Shown: positions 1 to 8,745, numbered from the stretch's first letter. The stretch: DNA of 64,000 bases from Chloracidobacterium sp. N (GCF_018304765.1 NZ_CP072642.1:541501-605500); one strand, 5' to 3'. A program made the numbers and translations. Notes: a model not told the origin generated them from the letters alone.

Positions 1-808
1 TCCGTTCGGCAATCTCGATGTTGCGCTCCATGGCCCGGCCGACCGCGACCACCTGCCGTCCGAACTCCTGGGCGAGGTCGAACATGATCTGGATGCGGTG
101 AATGCTCGACGCAAAGCAACTGACGAAAATACGTCCGGTGGCGCGGTCGAAAATTTCCTCCAGCGCCGGGATGACGACCCTTTCGGAGGGCATCTGCCCC
201 GGACGCTCGATGTTGGTCGAGTCGGACAGCAGCGCCAGCACACCACGGCGTCCGACGGCGCGCAGGCGTTCGACATCAATGGCGTCGCCGCAGACGGGTG
301 TGGCGTCGAACTTGAAGTCCCCGGAGTGCACCACCGTGCCAATCGGCGTGGTGATCGCCAGCGCGCAGCAATCCACCGTGGAATGGGAAACCCGGATGTA
401 TTCAACGGAAAACGCGCCGACCTCAACGGTCTCGCCGGCGCGCACCGGATGCAGTTGGGCCGTGGCCAGCAGGTGGTGTTCTTCAAGGCGCGGCTCGACG
501 ATGTTGAGTGTATAGGGCGTGCCATACACCGGCACGTTGACTTTTTTGAGCAGGAACGGCAGCGAGCCAATATGGTCTTCGTGGCTGTGGGTGAGCAGGA
601 CGGCCCGCACCTGTTCCCGGTGACGTTCGAGAAAGGTAAAGTCCGGGGTCATCGAGTCCACGCCAAAGTGTCCGACTTCAGAGAACATCAAACCGGCGTC
701 AATCACGATGATGTCTGCGCCGTAGCGCAGCACCATGCAGTTCATGCCGAACTCGCCGAGTCCGCCCAGGGGGATGATTTCCAGTGTGGTATCGTTTGCA
801 TTGCTCAT
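1..808 (-). CDS. rnj: Ribonuclease J (metallo-beta-lactamase RNase), 3' part outside window
   Basis: Metallo-beta-lactamase-fold nuclease that degrades and matures mRNA and rRNA, with endonuclease and 5' exonuclease activity known for the family. Translation from ATG at 808 gives about 269 residues opening with MSNANDTTLEIIPLGGLGEFG, the typical RNase J N-terminus, followed by the zinc motif THSHEDHIG near residue 80 and the beta-CASP-side stretch LLSDSTNIERPG. The gene runs leftward off the window edge, so the C-terminal half is not visible. It is divergent from the ABC permease at 962, leaving about 150 bp for promoters. RNase J is common outside the gammaproteobacteria, which agrees with the proposed lineage. 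Confidence 0.93.
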   Translation of the reverse strand, partial: MSNANDTTLEIIPLGGLGEFGMNCMVLRYGADIIVIDAGLMFSEVGHFGVDSMTPDFTFLERHREQVRAVLLTHSHEDHIGSLPFLLKKVNVPVYGTPYTLNIVEPRLEEHHLLATAQLHPVRAGETVEVGAFSVEYIRVSHSTVDCCALAITTPIGTVVHSGDFKFDATPVCGDAIDVERLRAVGRRGVLALLSDSTNIERPGQMPSERVVIPALEEIFDRATGRIFVSCFASSIHRIQIMFDLAQEFGRQVVAVGRAMERNIEIAER

Positions 809-961
809 GCCGCCTGCCTTGCGCCGACCGGAGGGCGGCCGGCGATGAATGGTTGGTGAACCAGGGGAAGTTCCCGGTCATAGTAGCGAAGTTTGCCGTC
901 GGCGGCGATGTGTGACGGCCTTGTTTCTGCCATCCCGCATGCTTTCGTTTTGACTCTGTCC

Positions 962-1774
962 ATGAACCTGACGGGAAAAATCGGCTTGGTCATTGTTGTC
1001 GGGCTGTTGCTGGTGGCGTTGGCGGGGCCGTTCTTCATTCCTCTGGAACGGGTGACGTTTCAGGACCTGGAACGCAGCTTTGACCCGCCCTCGTGGCAAC
1101 ATCCGATGGGGCTGGACGAGAACGGCCGCGACATCCTGGCGCGAATTGTCTATGGCGCGCGGATTTCACTCGCCGTCGGGGTGATCGTGGTGGCCATTTC
1201 AGCGGTAATCGGTCTGCTTCTGGGGTTGCTGTCCGGCTATGCCGGGGGCTGGGTGGACCGTTTCATGTCCGGTTTCTGGTTCAACGTGTTTCTGGCCTTT
1301 CCGGGCATTCTGCTGGCCATTGCCACCGTGGCCTTTCTTGGCGCCAGCCTGGCCAACCTCATTTTGGCGCTGTGTGTGATTGGTTGGGTGGGCTATGCCC
1401 GGCTCATCCGGGCGCAGGTGCTCAAAGTCCGGGAGTACGACTTCGTGACGGCGGCCCGGGCGCTTGGTGCCAGCGATCTGCGGATTCTGTTCCGGCACAT
1501 TCTGCCGAATGCCGTTCAGCCGCTGATTGTCCAGGCGAGTCTGGGGATGGCCGGAGCCATTTTGGCGGAGGCCAGCCTGAGTTTTCTGGGGTTGGGGATT
1601 CCGCCGCCGACGCCAAGCTGGGGTGCCATGCTGAGTGATGCCCGGACGCACTTCGCTTCGGGGTGGCACCTGACTGTCTTTCCGGCTGCCATGATCACCC
1701 TGACGGTGCTCGGCTTCAACCTGCTGGGGGACGGGTTGCGGGAGTGGCTCGATCCCAGGCAGCGCCCCCGGTAA
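962..1774 (+). CDS. ABC transporter permease, DppC/OppC type (orphan)
   Basis: Inner-membrane permease subunit of the peptide/nickel ABC importer family. The 270 residues start with a membrane segment, carry the OppC-type motif HPMGLDENGRDILARIVYGAR near residues 43-62, several further helices, and the EAA loop (AARALGASDLRILFRHILPNA) that contacts the ATPase. An in-frame start exists at 893, but ATG 962 places the first helix directly at the N-terminus as in homologues, so it is preferred. No DppB permease, ATPase or binding protein lies beside it, so its partners must be encoded elsewhere. The stop codon lies in a 15-bp tandem duplication. Confidence 0.85.
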   Translation: MNLTGKIGLVIVVGLLLVALAGPFFIPLERVTFQDLERSFDPPSWQHPMGLDENGRDILARIVYGARISLAVGVIVVAISAVIGLLLGLLSGYAGGWVDRFMSGFWFNVFLAFPGILLAIATVAFLGASLANLILALCVIGWVGYARLIRAQVLKVREYDFVTAARALGASDLRILFRHILPNAVQPLIVQASLGMAGAILAEASLSFLGLGIPPPTPSWGAMLSDARTHFASGWHLTVFPAAMITLTVLGFNLLGDGLREWLDPRQRPR

Positions 1775-1800
1775 GCGTGCGTGCGGTAAGCGTGCGTGCG
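1771..1800. repeat. 15-bp perfect tandem duplication covering the permease stop codon
   Basis: The unit GTAAGCGTGCGTGCG occurs at 1771-1785 and again at 1786-1800 with no mismatch. The first copy contains the TAA stop of the ABC permease. Probably a replication-slippage product. Confidence 0.9.
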
Positions 1801-1807
1801 CGGCTGG

Positions 1808-1836
1808 TTGCCTCTATTTCCGGTATCGCCTAGCAT
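1808..1836 (+). promoter_or_regulatory. Predicted sigma-70-type promoter of pilT
   Basis: TTGCCT (1808-1813), a 17-bp spacer, and TAGCAT (1831-1836) lie about 110 bp before the pilT start. Spacing is ideal. The -10 box matches the consensus at the first two positions, A5 and T6. Read by eye only. Confidence 0.4.
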
Positions 1837-1947
1837 CTGTGTCACAAACCGCTTGCCTTCTGAGTTTGTTGCCAACCCGTATCCGTTTCCCGTCAGTCCG
1901 CGCGTTGCGGAGGCCGTACCGTTGGGTTCAGGGAGGAACTTGTCCGT

Positions 1948-3192
1948 ATGTCTGCGCCAAACCAACTGAGCCATGTTCAGCAAAGTTTCAATCAGGTATT
2001 GCAGATGATGTTGTCGGTCTCCGACAAGGTGAGCGATCTCATCTTTTCACCGGGGCGGCCGCCGCAGGTGGAACTCGTCGGGCAGCTCCGCGCCGTCAAG
2101 ATTCAGGGGCTGGAACAGCTCACGCCGCAGCACACGCATGCTTTCGCGCAGGTGTTGCTCGCCAACAATCCGGCCAACCTGGAAAAGCTGGAGAAGTTCG
2201 GCTCGGTGGATTTGTCCTACAGTGTGCCGGGGCACTCACGTTTTCGTGTCAATATCTTCAAGCAGCGGGGTACGGAAGCCATCGTCATGCGGGTGATTCC
2301 CAACCGGATTCCAACGCTTGAGGATTTGGGGTTGCCGCCCCAGCTCCGCCAGATTGCGGACCTCAAAAACGGCATCGTGCTGGTGACAGGGCCGACCGGA
2401 AGCGGCAAATCCTCCACGCTGGCAGCCATCATCAACCTGATCAACGAGACGAAGTACTACCACATCGTCACCATCGAGGACCCCATCGAGTTCATTCACC
2501 CGCACAAAAACTCCACGATTCACCAGCGTGAGCTGCACAGCGACACCCCGGATTTTGCCCTGGCGCTGCGGGCCGCCCTGCGGCAGGCGCCCAAGGTCAT
2601 TCTCGTCGGTGAAATGCGTGACCGTGAAACCATCGAAATTGCGATGGAAGCCTCTGAAACGGGGCACCTGGTGTTCTCGACGCTGCACACGATTGACGCC
2701 GCCAAGACGGTGGACCGCATCATCGGCGTCTTTCCGAAAAGTGAAGAACACGTCGTGCGGACGCGCCTGGCGCAGTCGTTTCGCTACATCATTTCGCAGC
2801 GGCTCATCCCACGTGCCGACCAGCGGGGAAGGGTGGCCGCCATCGAGATTCTGCGTTCGACGATGCGGACGCGCGAATACATCGAAAAAGGCGAAACCGC
2901 CGGGAAGACCCTCGTGGATGCCATGCGCGATGGGGAAATCGAAGGCATGCAGCACTTCGACGGCGTCCTCGAAAAGCTCATCCGCCAGAATGTCATCACC
3001 AAAGAGGACGGTCTGGCCTACGCCACCAATCCGGGCAACCTCATGTTGCAGTTGAGCGACATGGGGCGTCAGTCGCCGCAGGATGCCATGCCGCCGACCA
3101 CCGGCGGCCACCGCATGCCCAGCGAGTCCCCCAATCCCTCGCCGGCCTCCGGGGGGCGTCCCGGCTCGATGTTGGACATGCTCGAACGCTGA
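1948..3192 (+). CDS. pilT: Type IV pilus retraction ATPase PilT
   Basis: Hexameric secretion-type ATPase that powers retraction of type IV pili (twitching motility) at the inner-membrane base. In 414 residues it shows Walker A GPTGSGKSS (148-156), the Asp box (VTIEDPIEFIHPHKNSTI), Walker B-type LVGEMRDRETIEIAMEASETGH and the His box STLHTIDA, all in PilT order. The C-terminus is extended by a Pro/Ser/Gly-rich tail of about 50 residues. A GGAGG site lies 12 bp before the ATG at 1948. No other pilus gene is adjacent, but prepilin peptidase is encoded at 33037. PilT proper is favoured over PilB because it lacks the long N-domain and the tetracysteine zinc motif. Confidence 0.93.
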   Translation: MSAPNQLSHVQQSFNQVLQMMLSVSDKVSDLIFSPGRPPQVELVGQLRAVKIQGLEQLTPQHTHAFAQVLLANNPANLEKLEKFGSVDLSYSVPGHSRFRVNIFKQRGTEAIVMRVIPNRIPTLEDLGLPPQLRQIADLKNGIVLVTGPTGSGKSSTLAAIINLINETKYYHIVTIEDPIEFIHPHKNSTIHQRELHSDTPDFALALRAALRQAPKVILVGEMRDRETIEIAMEASETGHLVFSTLHTIDAAKTVDRIIGVFPKSEEHVVRTRLAQSFRYIISQRLIPRADQRGRVAAIEILRSTMRTREYIEKGETAGKTLVDAMRDGEIEGMQHFDGVLEKLIRQNVITKEDGLAYATNPGNLMLQLSDMGRQSPQDAMPPTTGGHRMPSESPNPSPASGGRPGSMLDMLER

Positions 3193-3336
3193 TGTGACAC
3201 GTCCACCGGCCCCTGTCCCGAAGGAAAACGGTCTTCCGGCGGCGCGCACTGTGGTGTTGGCCGCCGGTTGCGTCATGGGCTGCCGCTCGGTTAAGGTTTT
3301 GGCCTGAACCATTTCCGGGCTGGAGGAAATTTCGCC

Positions 3337-3666
3337 ATGGATGCGGCTTCCAAGGCGCTTGCCGAGGCGTCGCCTCGAACCTTCGAGGCGTTTTTCCCAC
3401 ACTATCTCGCCATGCACAGCCATCCCATGACGCGCATGTTCCACTTCATCGGGACGGTGTTGCAGGTGCCTATCCTGTTGGCCTGTGCCCTGACCGGCTG
3501 GTGGTGGGGGCTGCTGGCCATTCCGGTGGTGTCCTATGGTCTGGCCTGGTTTTCGCATTTCGTCTTTGAGCGAAACCGGCCGGCGACATGGACCAATCCG
3601 TGGTACTCCCTGCTTGGCGACTACAAAATGGTGGGGATGATGCTGCGGGGGCAGTTGTGGCGCTGA
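3337..3666 (+). CDS. DUF962 / Mpo1-like membrane protein
   Basis: Small 109-residue membrane protein of the DUF962 (YGL010w/Mpo1-like) family. The yeast Mpo1 member is a 2-hydroxy fatty acid dioxygenase; bacterial members are mostly uncharacterised. Visible hallmarks are HYLAMHSHPMTRMFHFIGT near residues 27-46, two hydrophobic segments, and the C-terminal HFVFERNRPATWTNPWYSLLGDYKM. The conserved histidines suggest metal binding. GGAGG lies 10 bp before the ATG. It follows pilT by 144 bp and precedes a DUF445 gene in the same direction. Substrate unknown. Confidence 0.82.
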   Translation: MDAASKALAEASPRTFEAFFPHYLAMHSHPMTRMFHFIGTVLQVPILLACALTGWWWGLLAIPVVSYGLAWFSHFVFERNRPATWTNPWYSLLGDYKMVGMMLRGQLWR

Positions 3667-3748
3667 CGCGCGTCATGGGCGAACCTGTTGCCGGGGTGCC
3701 GGCCGGACGCCGGTGATGCTCCCTTCCGGCTGAAGCGACGGGTGCACC

Positions 3749-4612
3749 ATGGTGACTTCCGTTTGGGGAACGGCGCTGTTGCATCTGCTGATTGCCACCG
3801 GTCATGGCTTTCTTGGGGCGTGGCTGGCCGTACGGATGGTGTTTCGTCCCCGCCGGGCCTGGCGGCTGTTTGGCTGGCGGATACCGTTCACGCCCGGCAT
3901 GATCCCGGCGGAACGCGCGGCCTTCCTCAAACGCTTTGCCAGTGTCATTGCCGAGCGCGTGCTGACGGTCGAAACCATTGCCGATGAAATCGTGGCGCTG
4001 GGGGTCGAGGGGGAAGTCGGCGCGGCATCCCTCCGGCACTATGCGGAACAGACTTCCAGCGAGGACTTCCTGCGTCATCTGGCCCAGCGCATCGTTGAGT
4101 TGCTGGCCGATGAACGCAATGCCGCCGGCATCGGACGCCGCCTGACGGATGGTTTTGCCAACGTCGTCATCGAGGAAGTCGGCCACACGTATGGCCTGGT
4201 CGGGCGTCTGATTGCCCACCGGCTCGTCGAACTGGGGATGCTCAAGCGCATCCTCACCCTGGCGCTCGAAGACATCGCGGTGCTGCTGAGTCAGAACGAG
4301 CCGGCGCGGACAACCATGGTGGAAACCATCACCACCGTGGGCGGCCATCTGTTTGCATCGGAGGCGGCCAACCTGCGCGTGACGGCTTCCGAAGTCACGC
4401 CAATCACTGAGTTTGTGCAGTCGCTCGGCCGCCGCCTCGACATCGAAACCCTGTTGCGGACCCAACTCGAACGCCTGACTGACCAGATGATCGAGGAACT
4501 CATCTACCGCGCGGCCGGCCGGGAGTTACGGATGATTGTCCGCTTTGGGGCGCTGGTCGGACTGGGGGTGGGGATTCTCCAGGCCGGGCTCTTTCTGCTG
4601 ACGGAATCCTGA
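3749..4612 (+). CDS. DUF445 family membrane protein
   Basis: A 287-residue protein with an N-terminal membrane segment (about residues 6-28), the family signature PFTPGMIPAERAAFLKRFASVI, a long helical soluble middle, and a C-terminal membrane anchor (GALVGLGVGILQAGLFLL). This is the layout of DUF445/YheB-like proteins, whose biochemical role is unknown. The start is ATG 3749; the Shine-Dalgarno is weak. It converges on cmk with only 24 bp between the stop codons. Confidence 0.8.
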   Translation: MVTSVWGTALLHLLIATGHGFLGAWLAVRMVFRPRRAWRLFGWRIPFTPGMIPAERAAFLKRFASVIAERVLTVETIADEIVALGVEGEVGAASLRHYAEQTSSEDFLRHLAQRIVELLADERNAAGIGRRLTDGFANVVIEEVGHTYGLVGRLIAHRLVELGMLKRILTLALEDIAVLLSQNEPARTTMVETITTVGGHLFASEAANLRVTASEVTPITEFVQSLGRRLDIETLLRTQLERLTDQMIEELIYRAAGRELRMIVRFGALVGLGVGILQAGLFLLTES

Positions 4613-4636
4613 AAACGATACGGCCGGCGATGCAGG

Positions 4637-5410
4637 TTACTCCGGGGATGTGGAAGCGTCTGCGCTTTGGGAAGTCGCCGTCGGCCGGGTGCTGAGCCGT
4701 TCCTGAATGAACGCCAGCATCTTCTGGAGCACTTCCTCCGGCGAAAGCGACGATGTATCGAGCCAGATGGCATCGTCGGCGCGGCGCAGCGGGGCAATGG
4801 CCCGGTTGTAATCCCGGCGGTCACGTTCGAGCACATCCAGGCGGGTCTGTTCGCGGGTGCAGTCCACACCGCGCGCGCGCTGCTCGGCGTAGCGCCGTTC
4901 GGTGCGCGTTTCCACGCTGGCATCGAGAAAAAATTTCACGTCGGCATCGGGAAACACGTGGGTGCCGATGTCACGTCCGTCCATGACGACCGTCCCTTCA
5001 GCTCCCATGCGCCGCTGCTGGGCAACAAGCGCCGACCGGACGCCGGCGATGGCCGACACAATCGAGGCATAGCGGCTGACGACGGGCAGCCGGATGTCCT
5101 CCGAGACATCCTCGTTGTCGGCAAAAACCTGCAGGTGAAACGGATCGCCGGCCAGCGTAATCGCCGTGGTGCGGGCAATTTCGGACAACCGGTCTTCCTG
5201 TTCGGGGTTCAGGGGTTCGGGTGGGTCGCCGGGATGAATCACCCCCAGCCGGAAGCCCTTGAGGGCAACGGTGCGGTACATGGCACCGGTGTCAATGTAG
5301 AGCGCACCAAGCTGCGCCGCCAGAAGCTTCCCGATGGTGCTTTTGCCGGCGCCGGCCGGACCATCAATGGCAATGACGATGTGTTGGGCGGGTGGTACGA
5401 CTTCCTTCAT
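4637..5410 (-). CDS. cmk: Cytidylate kinase
   Basis: Phosphorylates CMP and dCMP with ATP to give CDP and dCDP in cytoplasmic pyrimidine salvage and synthesis. The 257 residues begin with the P-loop DGPAGAGKST (16-25), followed by YIDTGAMYRTVALK (nucleotide-binding region), VVMDGRDIGTHVFPDADVKFFLDAS and the LID-side TERRYAEQRARG, all diagnostic of Cmk. The C-terminus has a short Thr/Ser-rich tail. The NUDIX gene lies 62 bp upstream in the same direction, suggesting one transcript. Confidence 0.95.
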   Translation of the reverse strand: MKEVVPPAQHIVIAIDGPAGAGKSTIGKLLAAQLGALYIDTGAMYRTVALKGFRLGVIHPGDPPEPLNPEQEDRLSEIARTTAITLAGDPFHLQVFADNEDVSEDIRLPVVSRYASIVSAIAGVRSALVAQQRRMGAEGTVVMDGRDIGTHVFPDADVKFFLDASVETRTERRYAEQRARGVDCTREQTRLDVLERDRRDYNRAIAPLRRADDAIWLDTSSLSPEEVLQKMLAFIQERLSTRPTATSQSADASTSPE

Positions 5411-5472
5411 ACGTGCCAGGGCCGATGTGCGCTGCCGCGCCGGTGACGCGGGCGGGTCTGGAGAGGCACCCT

Positions 5473-6150
5473 TCAGAACACGGCTTCTCCGGCCAGATCG
5501 GCAATGACCAGGGGATAGACGACCTCCAGAAACTGCTGGACGATATAGCCGGAGGCGCCCCAGATTGGGTCACGGTCGGCATGGTGGAAAAAATACACGT
5601 TTCGGAGGCGATGATTGACGATGAACTGCCGCACTTCACGGGCTTCCGTCCGCGCAATGACGGGCAGTGGAACTTCGATGAGGGATTCGGTTTCGCGGTC
5701 ATCGAGGTGGAACTCGATGGGATAGGGAATGACGCCCACCACCGGAGTAATCCGAAAGCCGGTGTGGGTGGCAAAGGTTTCAAGCAGTCCAATAACCAAC
5801 ACCTGTTCTGCCGGCAGACCGATTTCTTCCTGGGCCTCGCGCAGCGCCGTCATCACCGGGGAGGTGTCCTGGGGGTCGCGCCGTCCGCCCGGAAAAGCCA
5901 CTTCCCCACGGTGGCGGCGCAGGTGGGAGGCCCGCTTGGTCAACAGCAGGTGGGGGATGCCCTGCTTGAAAAACAATGGAACCAGCACCGCCGCCTGCAC
6001 GTCATCACCGCCGGTTGGGTGGTAGCCGGCATCCCACGGTTGCAGCACTTGCGCCGCCTGCCGCGTAAACTCGATGCTGACCGTGTAACGTTGTAAGTCA
6101 GCCCCACCCTGGCTGCTGACGGACCAACCTGATTGGAGATGGATACCCAT
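5473..6150 (-). CDS. NUDIX hydrolase, CoA-pyrophosphatase type
   Basis: NUDIX phosphohydrolase of the CoA pyrophosphatase (NudL/YeaB) subgroup, which cleaves CoA to phosphopantetheine and 3',5'-ADP. The NUDIX box is GGRRDPQDTSPVMTALREAQEEIGL, preceded by the subgroup motif LRRHRGEVAFPGG. An open frame continues upstream to 6360, but it runs over the neighbouring gene and has no NUDIX-like content. ATG 6150 gives 225 residues, close to family size. That ATG overlaps the ATG of the divergent gene at 6149 by 2 bp. Substrate specificity is inferred from the UPF0035-like motif. Confidence 0.85.
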   Translation of the reverse strand: MGIHLQSGWSVSSQGGADLQRYTVSIEFTRQAAQVLQPWDAGYHPTGGDDVQAAVLVPLFFKQGIPHLLLTKRASHLRRHRGEVAFPGGRRDPQDTSPVMTALREAQEEIGLPAEQVLVIGLLETFATHTGFRITPVVGVIPYPIEFHLDDRETESLIEVPLPVIARTEAREVRQFIVNHRLRNVYFFHHADRDPIWGASGYIVQQFLEVVYPLVIADLAGEAVF

Positions 6151-6757
6151 GCGGATGTTATACGTACTCGTGCTGCTTGGCCTTTGGTTCACCACAGCGG
6201 AGGGACAAACTCCGCGTCGCCGTGCCCTGCCGCCGTCCCCGGTTCCTGCGACGGCCACCCTTCCTGACCGGATGCCAGCCGAGCCGTCGGCCGGGGTGTC
6301 GGGCGCCTCAGACACCGAGCCACCCGATCCCATCGTGCGAGAACTCCAGGCCCTGGTCAAGGCAGTCGTGGCGCTCAGGGCGCAAACCAGGGTTCAGGCC
6401 GCCAATGTCCTGTTGGATACCCTGCTCAAACGCCAGACCACGCTCGAAGGCCAGATCGAAGCCATCCAGTCCGAATACGACCGGCTACGCACGGAGCGGG
6501 CGGCCAACCTCGCCCGGCTGCAGGACCTGGCGGCGGAAGTGTCGCGCATGGCCTATGTGTCCCAGGCGGATGCCGAAGCGCGGGTGCGGGCCGATGTGGC
6601 CAGTCGGGATGCCGCCTTTCAGACGCGCCTGACGAGTCTGGAGACCCGTTTCAACGAAAAGCGCGCCGAACTCGTGCAGGTCAATGCCGAAATCGAGCTG
6701 CTCAAGGGCCGCCTCCGGGGCTTCATTGACGAGCCGGCCGAGCCTGGCCAGCCCTGA
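6149..6757 (+). CDS. Exported coiled-coil protein, unknown function
   Basis: 202 residues. A signal peptide (residues about 1-20, MRMLYVLVLLGLWFTTAEGQ) is followed by a Pro/Ala-rich linker and then a long helical heptad-rich region (about 65-190) rich in Ala, Arg, Glu and Gln, ending EIELLKGRLRGFIDEP. This looks like a periplasmic coiled-coil, of the kind seen in envelope scaffolding or efflux-adaptor helices, but no family is recognised. The start could also be ATG 6155; GGAG at 6134-6137 serves either. The start overlaps the divergent NUDIX start. Confidence 0.7.
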   Translation: MRMLYVLVLLGLWFTTAEGQTPRRRALPPSPVPATATLPDRMPAEPSAGVSGASDTEPPDPIVRELQALVKAVVALRAQTRVQAANVLLDTLLKRQTTLEGQIEAIQSEYDRLRTERAANLARLQDLAAEVSRMAYVSQADAEARVRADVASRDAAFQTRLTSLETRFNEKRAELVQVNAEIELLKGRLRGFIDEPAEPGQP

Positions 6758-6771
6758 TGCTGCAACCGGTT

Positions 6772-6817
6772 TTCCGGCAGGAACCTGCCGGAAGGGATAG
6801 CCACCTGCCAGGTGGCT
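6772..6817. repeat. Pair of adjacent hairpins (copy A of a two-hairpin element)
   Basis: First hairpin: TTCCGGCAGG (6772-6781), 2-nt loop, CCTGCCGGAA (6784-6793). Second: AGCCACCT (6799-6806), loop GCC, AGGTGGCT (6810-6817). No T-run follows, so an intrinsic terminator is unlikely. The flanks GGGAT and CGAT around the second hairpin recur at 9715-9744. Confidence 0.6.
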
Positions 6818-6912
6818 TCGATAAAGTCTGTGGCGTCAAAAAAACCTCTGTGCTGGCATTGCCGGTATATCCACCGAATGCGCCACTACCCTACTCAGGA
6901 GTCATGCAGCCT

Positions 6913-7512
6913 ATGCCTTTCGACCTGCCAGAACTACCCTACGCCAAGGATGCCCTTGCACCGCATATTTCGGCGACGACGTTCGAGTTCCACCACGGCA
7001 AACACCACAAGGCCTATGTGGACAATATGAACAAACTCATTGAAGGCACACCCCATGCCGACAAATCACTGGAAGAGATCATCCAGGCTGCCCATACGGA
7101 CGGCAACGCGGCCTTGTTCAACAATGCCGCCCAAGTCTGGAACCACACCTTTTTCTGGAATTCGATGAAGCCAAACGGCGGCGGCGCGCCGACGGGCGAG
7201 CTGGCCGACCGCATCAACCATGCTTTCGGGGGCCTCGATCAGTTCAAGGACGCCTTCAAGCAGGCCGGTGTGACGCAGTTTGGCAGTGGCTGGGCCTGGC
7301 TCGTTCTTGACCATGGCGACCTGAAAATCATCAAAACCGCTAACGCCGACCTGCCGCTCGTCCACGGGCAGACGGCGCTGCTGACCTGCGATGTCTGGGA
7401 ACATGCCTACTATCTCGACTTTCAGAACCGCCGCCCGGATTTCCTCCAGGCGTATCTGGATTACCTGATCAACTGGGATTTTGCCGCTGCCAATCTGGCT
7501 CAGGCGGCCTGA
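6913..7512 (+). CDS. sodB: Superoxide dismutase, iron type
   Basis: Converts superoxide to O2 and H2O2 in the cytoplasm. In 199 residues the metal ligands are visible: His in FHHGKHHKAYV, His in FNNAAQVWNHTFFWN, and Asp/His in DVWEHAYYLD. The NAAQ stretch before WNH and the TCDVWEHAYY context are those of Fe-SOD rather than Mn-SOD. The family N-terminus PFDLPELPY supports ATG 6913; ATG 6904 is the alternative. AGGAG at 6897-6901 is 11 nt from 6913 but only 2 nt from 6904. A strong terminator follows the gene. Confidence 0.95.
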   Translation: MPFDLPELPYAKDALAPHISATTFEFHHGKHHKAYVDNMNKLIEGTPHADKSLEEIIQAAHTDGNAALFNNAAQVWNHTFFWNSMKPNGGGAPTGELADRINHAFGGLDQFKDAFKQAGVTQFGSGWAWLVLDHGDLKIIKTANADLPLVHGQTALLTCDVWEHAYYLDFQNRRPDFLQAYLDYLINWDFAAANLAQAA

Positions 7513-7543
7513 CGCCAGCCAGACTTTCGCCTCGTCCGTGTCA

Positions 7544-7578
7544 AAGGGCTGCCGGGAGACTCTCTCCCGGCAGCCCTT
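7544..7578. terminator. Strong bidirectional hairpin terminator between convergent genes
   Basis: A perfect 16-bp stem (7544-7559 with 7563-7578) around a 3-nt CTC loop, lying between the ends of sodB (+) and the secreted protein gene (-). There is only a short T-rich tail, but stem strength and position fit termination in both directions. Confidence 0.75.
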
Positions 7579-7614
7579 GATGGTTTCCCGGCTGTGTGTC
7601 TGGAAAGCGGCAGG

Positions 7615-8499
7615 TTAGTCGAGCACTTTCACATCGGTCTGGAAGCGCCGGTAGTTGGTGTAACGAATCTCCAGCCGGATATGGATGGACTGGTTTGGAA
7701 ACTCCAGCGTGTCGTCGGCATAGACGTAGGTTGGAAACCAGAACCTGCCATCGATGTTTTCGCGGTAGCTCTCGAAGCGGGGGAACTTGTTGTTTCGGTC
7801 TTCGGGCAGCGTCCGCCCGGCTGTTTTGACCACCATGAGGTCCTGGGTGTCCACCCAGACGCGGCCGGTGAAAAACCGCTTCCCGCCCTGCTCGAATTTG
7901 GGAACGCGCTTGGGGCGTACGTCAAAAACATAGGTGTCGAGTTCGTCCAGCCGTTCACGTGTCACGTACTCGATGTGATAGAGCGGGGCATTTTCCCTGG
8001 TGATTGCAAAGGGCTTCGTTGTTCCGAAGTCTTCCAGGTCAGCCGGGGTGATTTGCAGTCCCTGCAGGGTCGAAGGTGGAAAGCGTTTGACCTCTTCGCG
8101 GCGCTGTCCGCTCTCGGTGAAGGAAACTTCGGAAAGCCGGTAAAACTCGCCCGTTGGGCGGTCGTCAAACCCAAGGGTTTGCATGCGCACTTCCTGGCGA
8201 TAAATGTAGTTGGCGAACTCCCGCATCAGCAGGGATTCGTTTTCGGTGAAGCGTTCGATGACCTGGGCGATGTCGAGGGGGCTGCCCCGGCGTACGTTGG
8301 GAGGCGTGCTGCGACCGGCATTGGGGGAGGGGAACTCCTGCTCCGCTGAACCGGTCGGCGGCTGGGTCACGGTGCGTGGGCGGCCGCCGCTTTGTGCCGG
8401 GGTTGTGACAATCCCCAAACTGCCCCACCCAAGCAGGGCACCTGCCAGAAGTGTCGTGCATGGTTTGGAAAGCGTCCGATGAACACGGTGGGCTGTCAT
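7615..8499 (-). CDS. Secreted protein, LolA-like fold suspected
   Basis: 294 residues with an N-terminal signal peptide (about 1-37, ending near TTPAQS), a Pro/Ser-rich linker, and a C-terminal body containing VRPKRVPKFEQGGKRFFTGRVWVDTQDLMVVKTAGR and RFWFPTYVYADD. Strands with 'GRVWVDTQDLMVVK' resemble outer-membrane lipoprotein-sorting (LolA/LolB-like) or acidobacterial secreted proteins of unknown function; this family link is tentative. AGGA lies about 7 nt before the ATG. The gene stands alone, between the sodB terminator and the divergent hydroxylase gene. Confidence 0.65.
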   Translation of the reverse strand: MTAHRVHRTLSKPCTTLLAGALLGWGSLGIVTTPAQSGGRPRTVTQPPTGSAEQEFPSPNAGRSTPPNVRRGSPLDIAQVIERFTENESLLMREFANYIYRQEVRMQTLGFDDRPTGEFYRLSEVSFTESGQRREEVKRFPPSTLQGLQITPADLEDFGTTKPFAITRENAPLYHIEYVTRERLDELDTYVFDVRPKRVPKFEQGGKRFFTGRVWVDTQDLMVVKTAGRTLPEDRNNKFPRFESYRENIDGRFWFPTYVYADDTLEFPNQSIHIRLEIRYTNYRRFQTDVKVLD

Positions 8500-8745
8500 G
8501 TCTGTATCCTTTCAGAATCCTTATCATCAAAAGCGGTTGACACCGGCAAACGCCTGCCGACACCAGCCTGGGGCGGCGGGACTGGTGTCACGCCATAGCG
8601 ACGACGCGCTGCGCCTTTTGGAGGCACGGCGGGCAGAGGTCGTTTCCTGGGTTCCGGGCGTGTATGCTGCTGATGATACGCCAACCCTGTGGATGCCGGT
8701 GCAGAACCGCGTCCGGGCCGTGTGCGCTGCGCCACCTGACCTGCC

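Noticed and set aside
2236-3558. 440-residue antisense frame over pilT and the DUF962 gene
   Set aside because: Shadow of pilT; no family-like segments.
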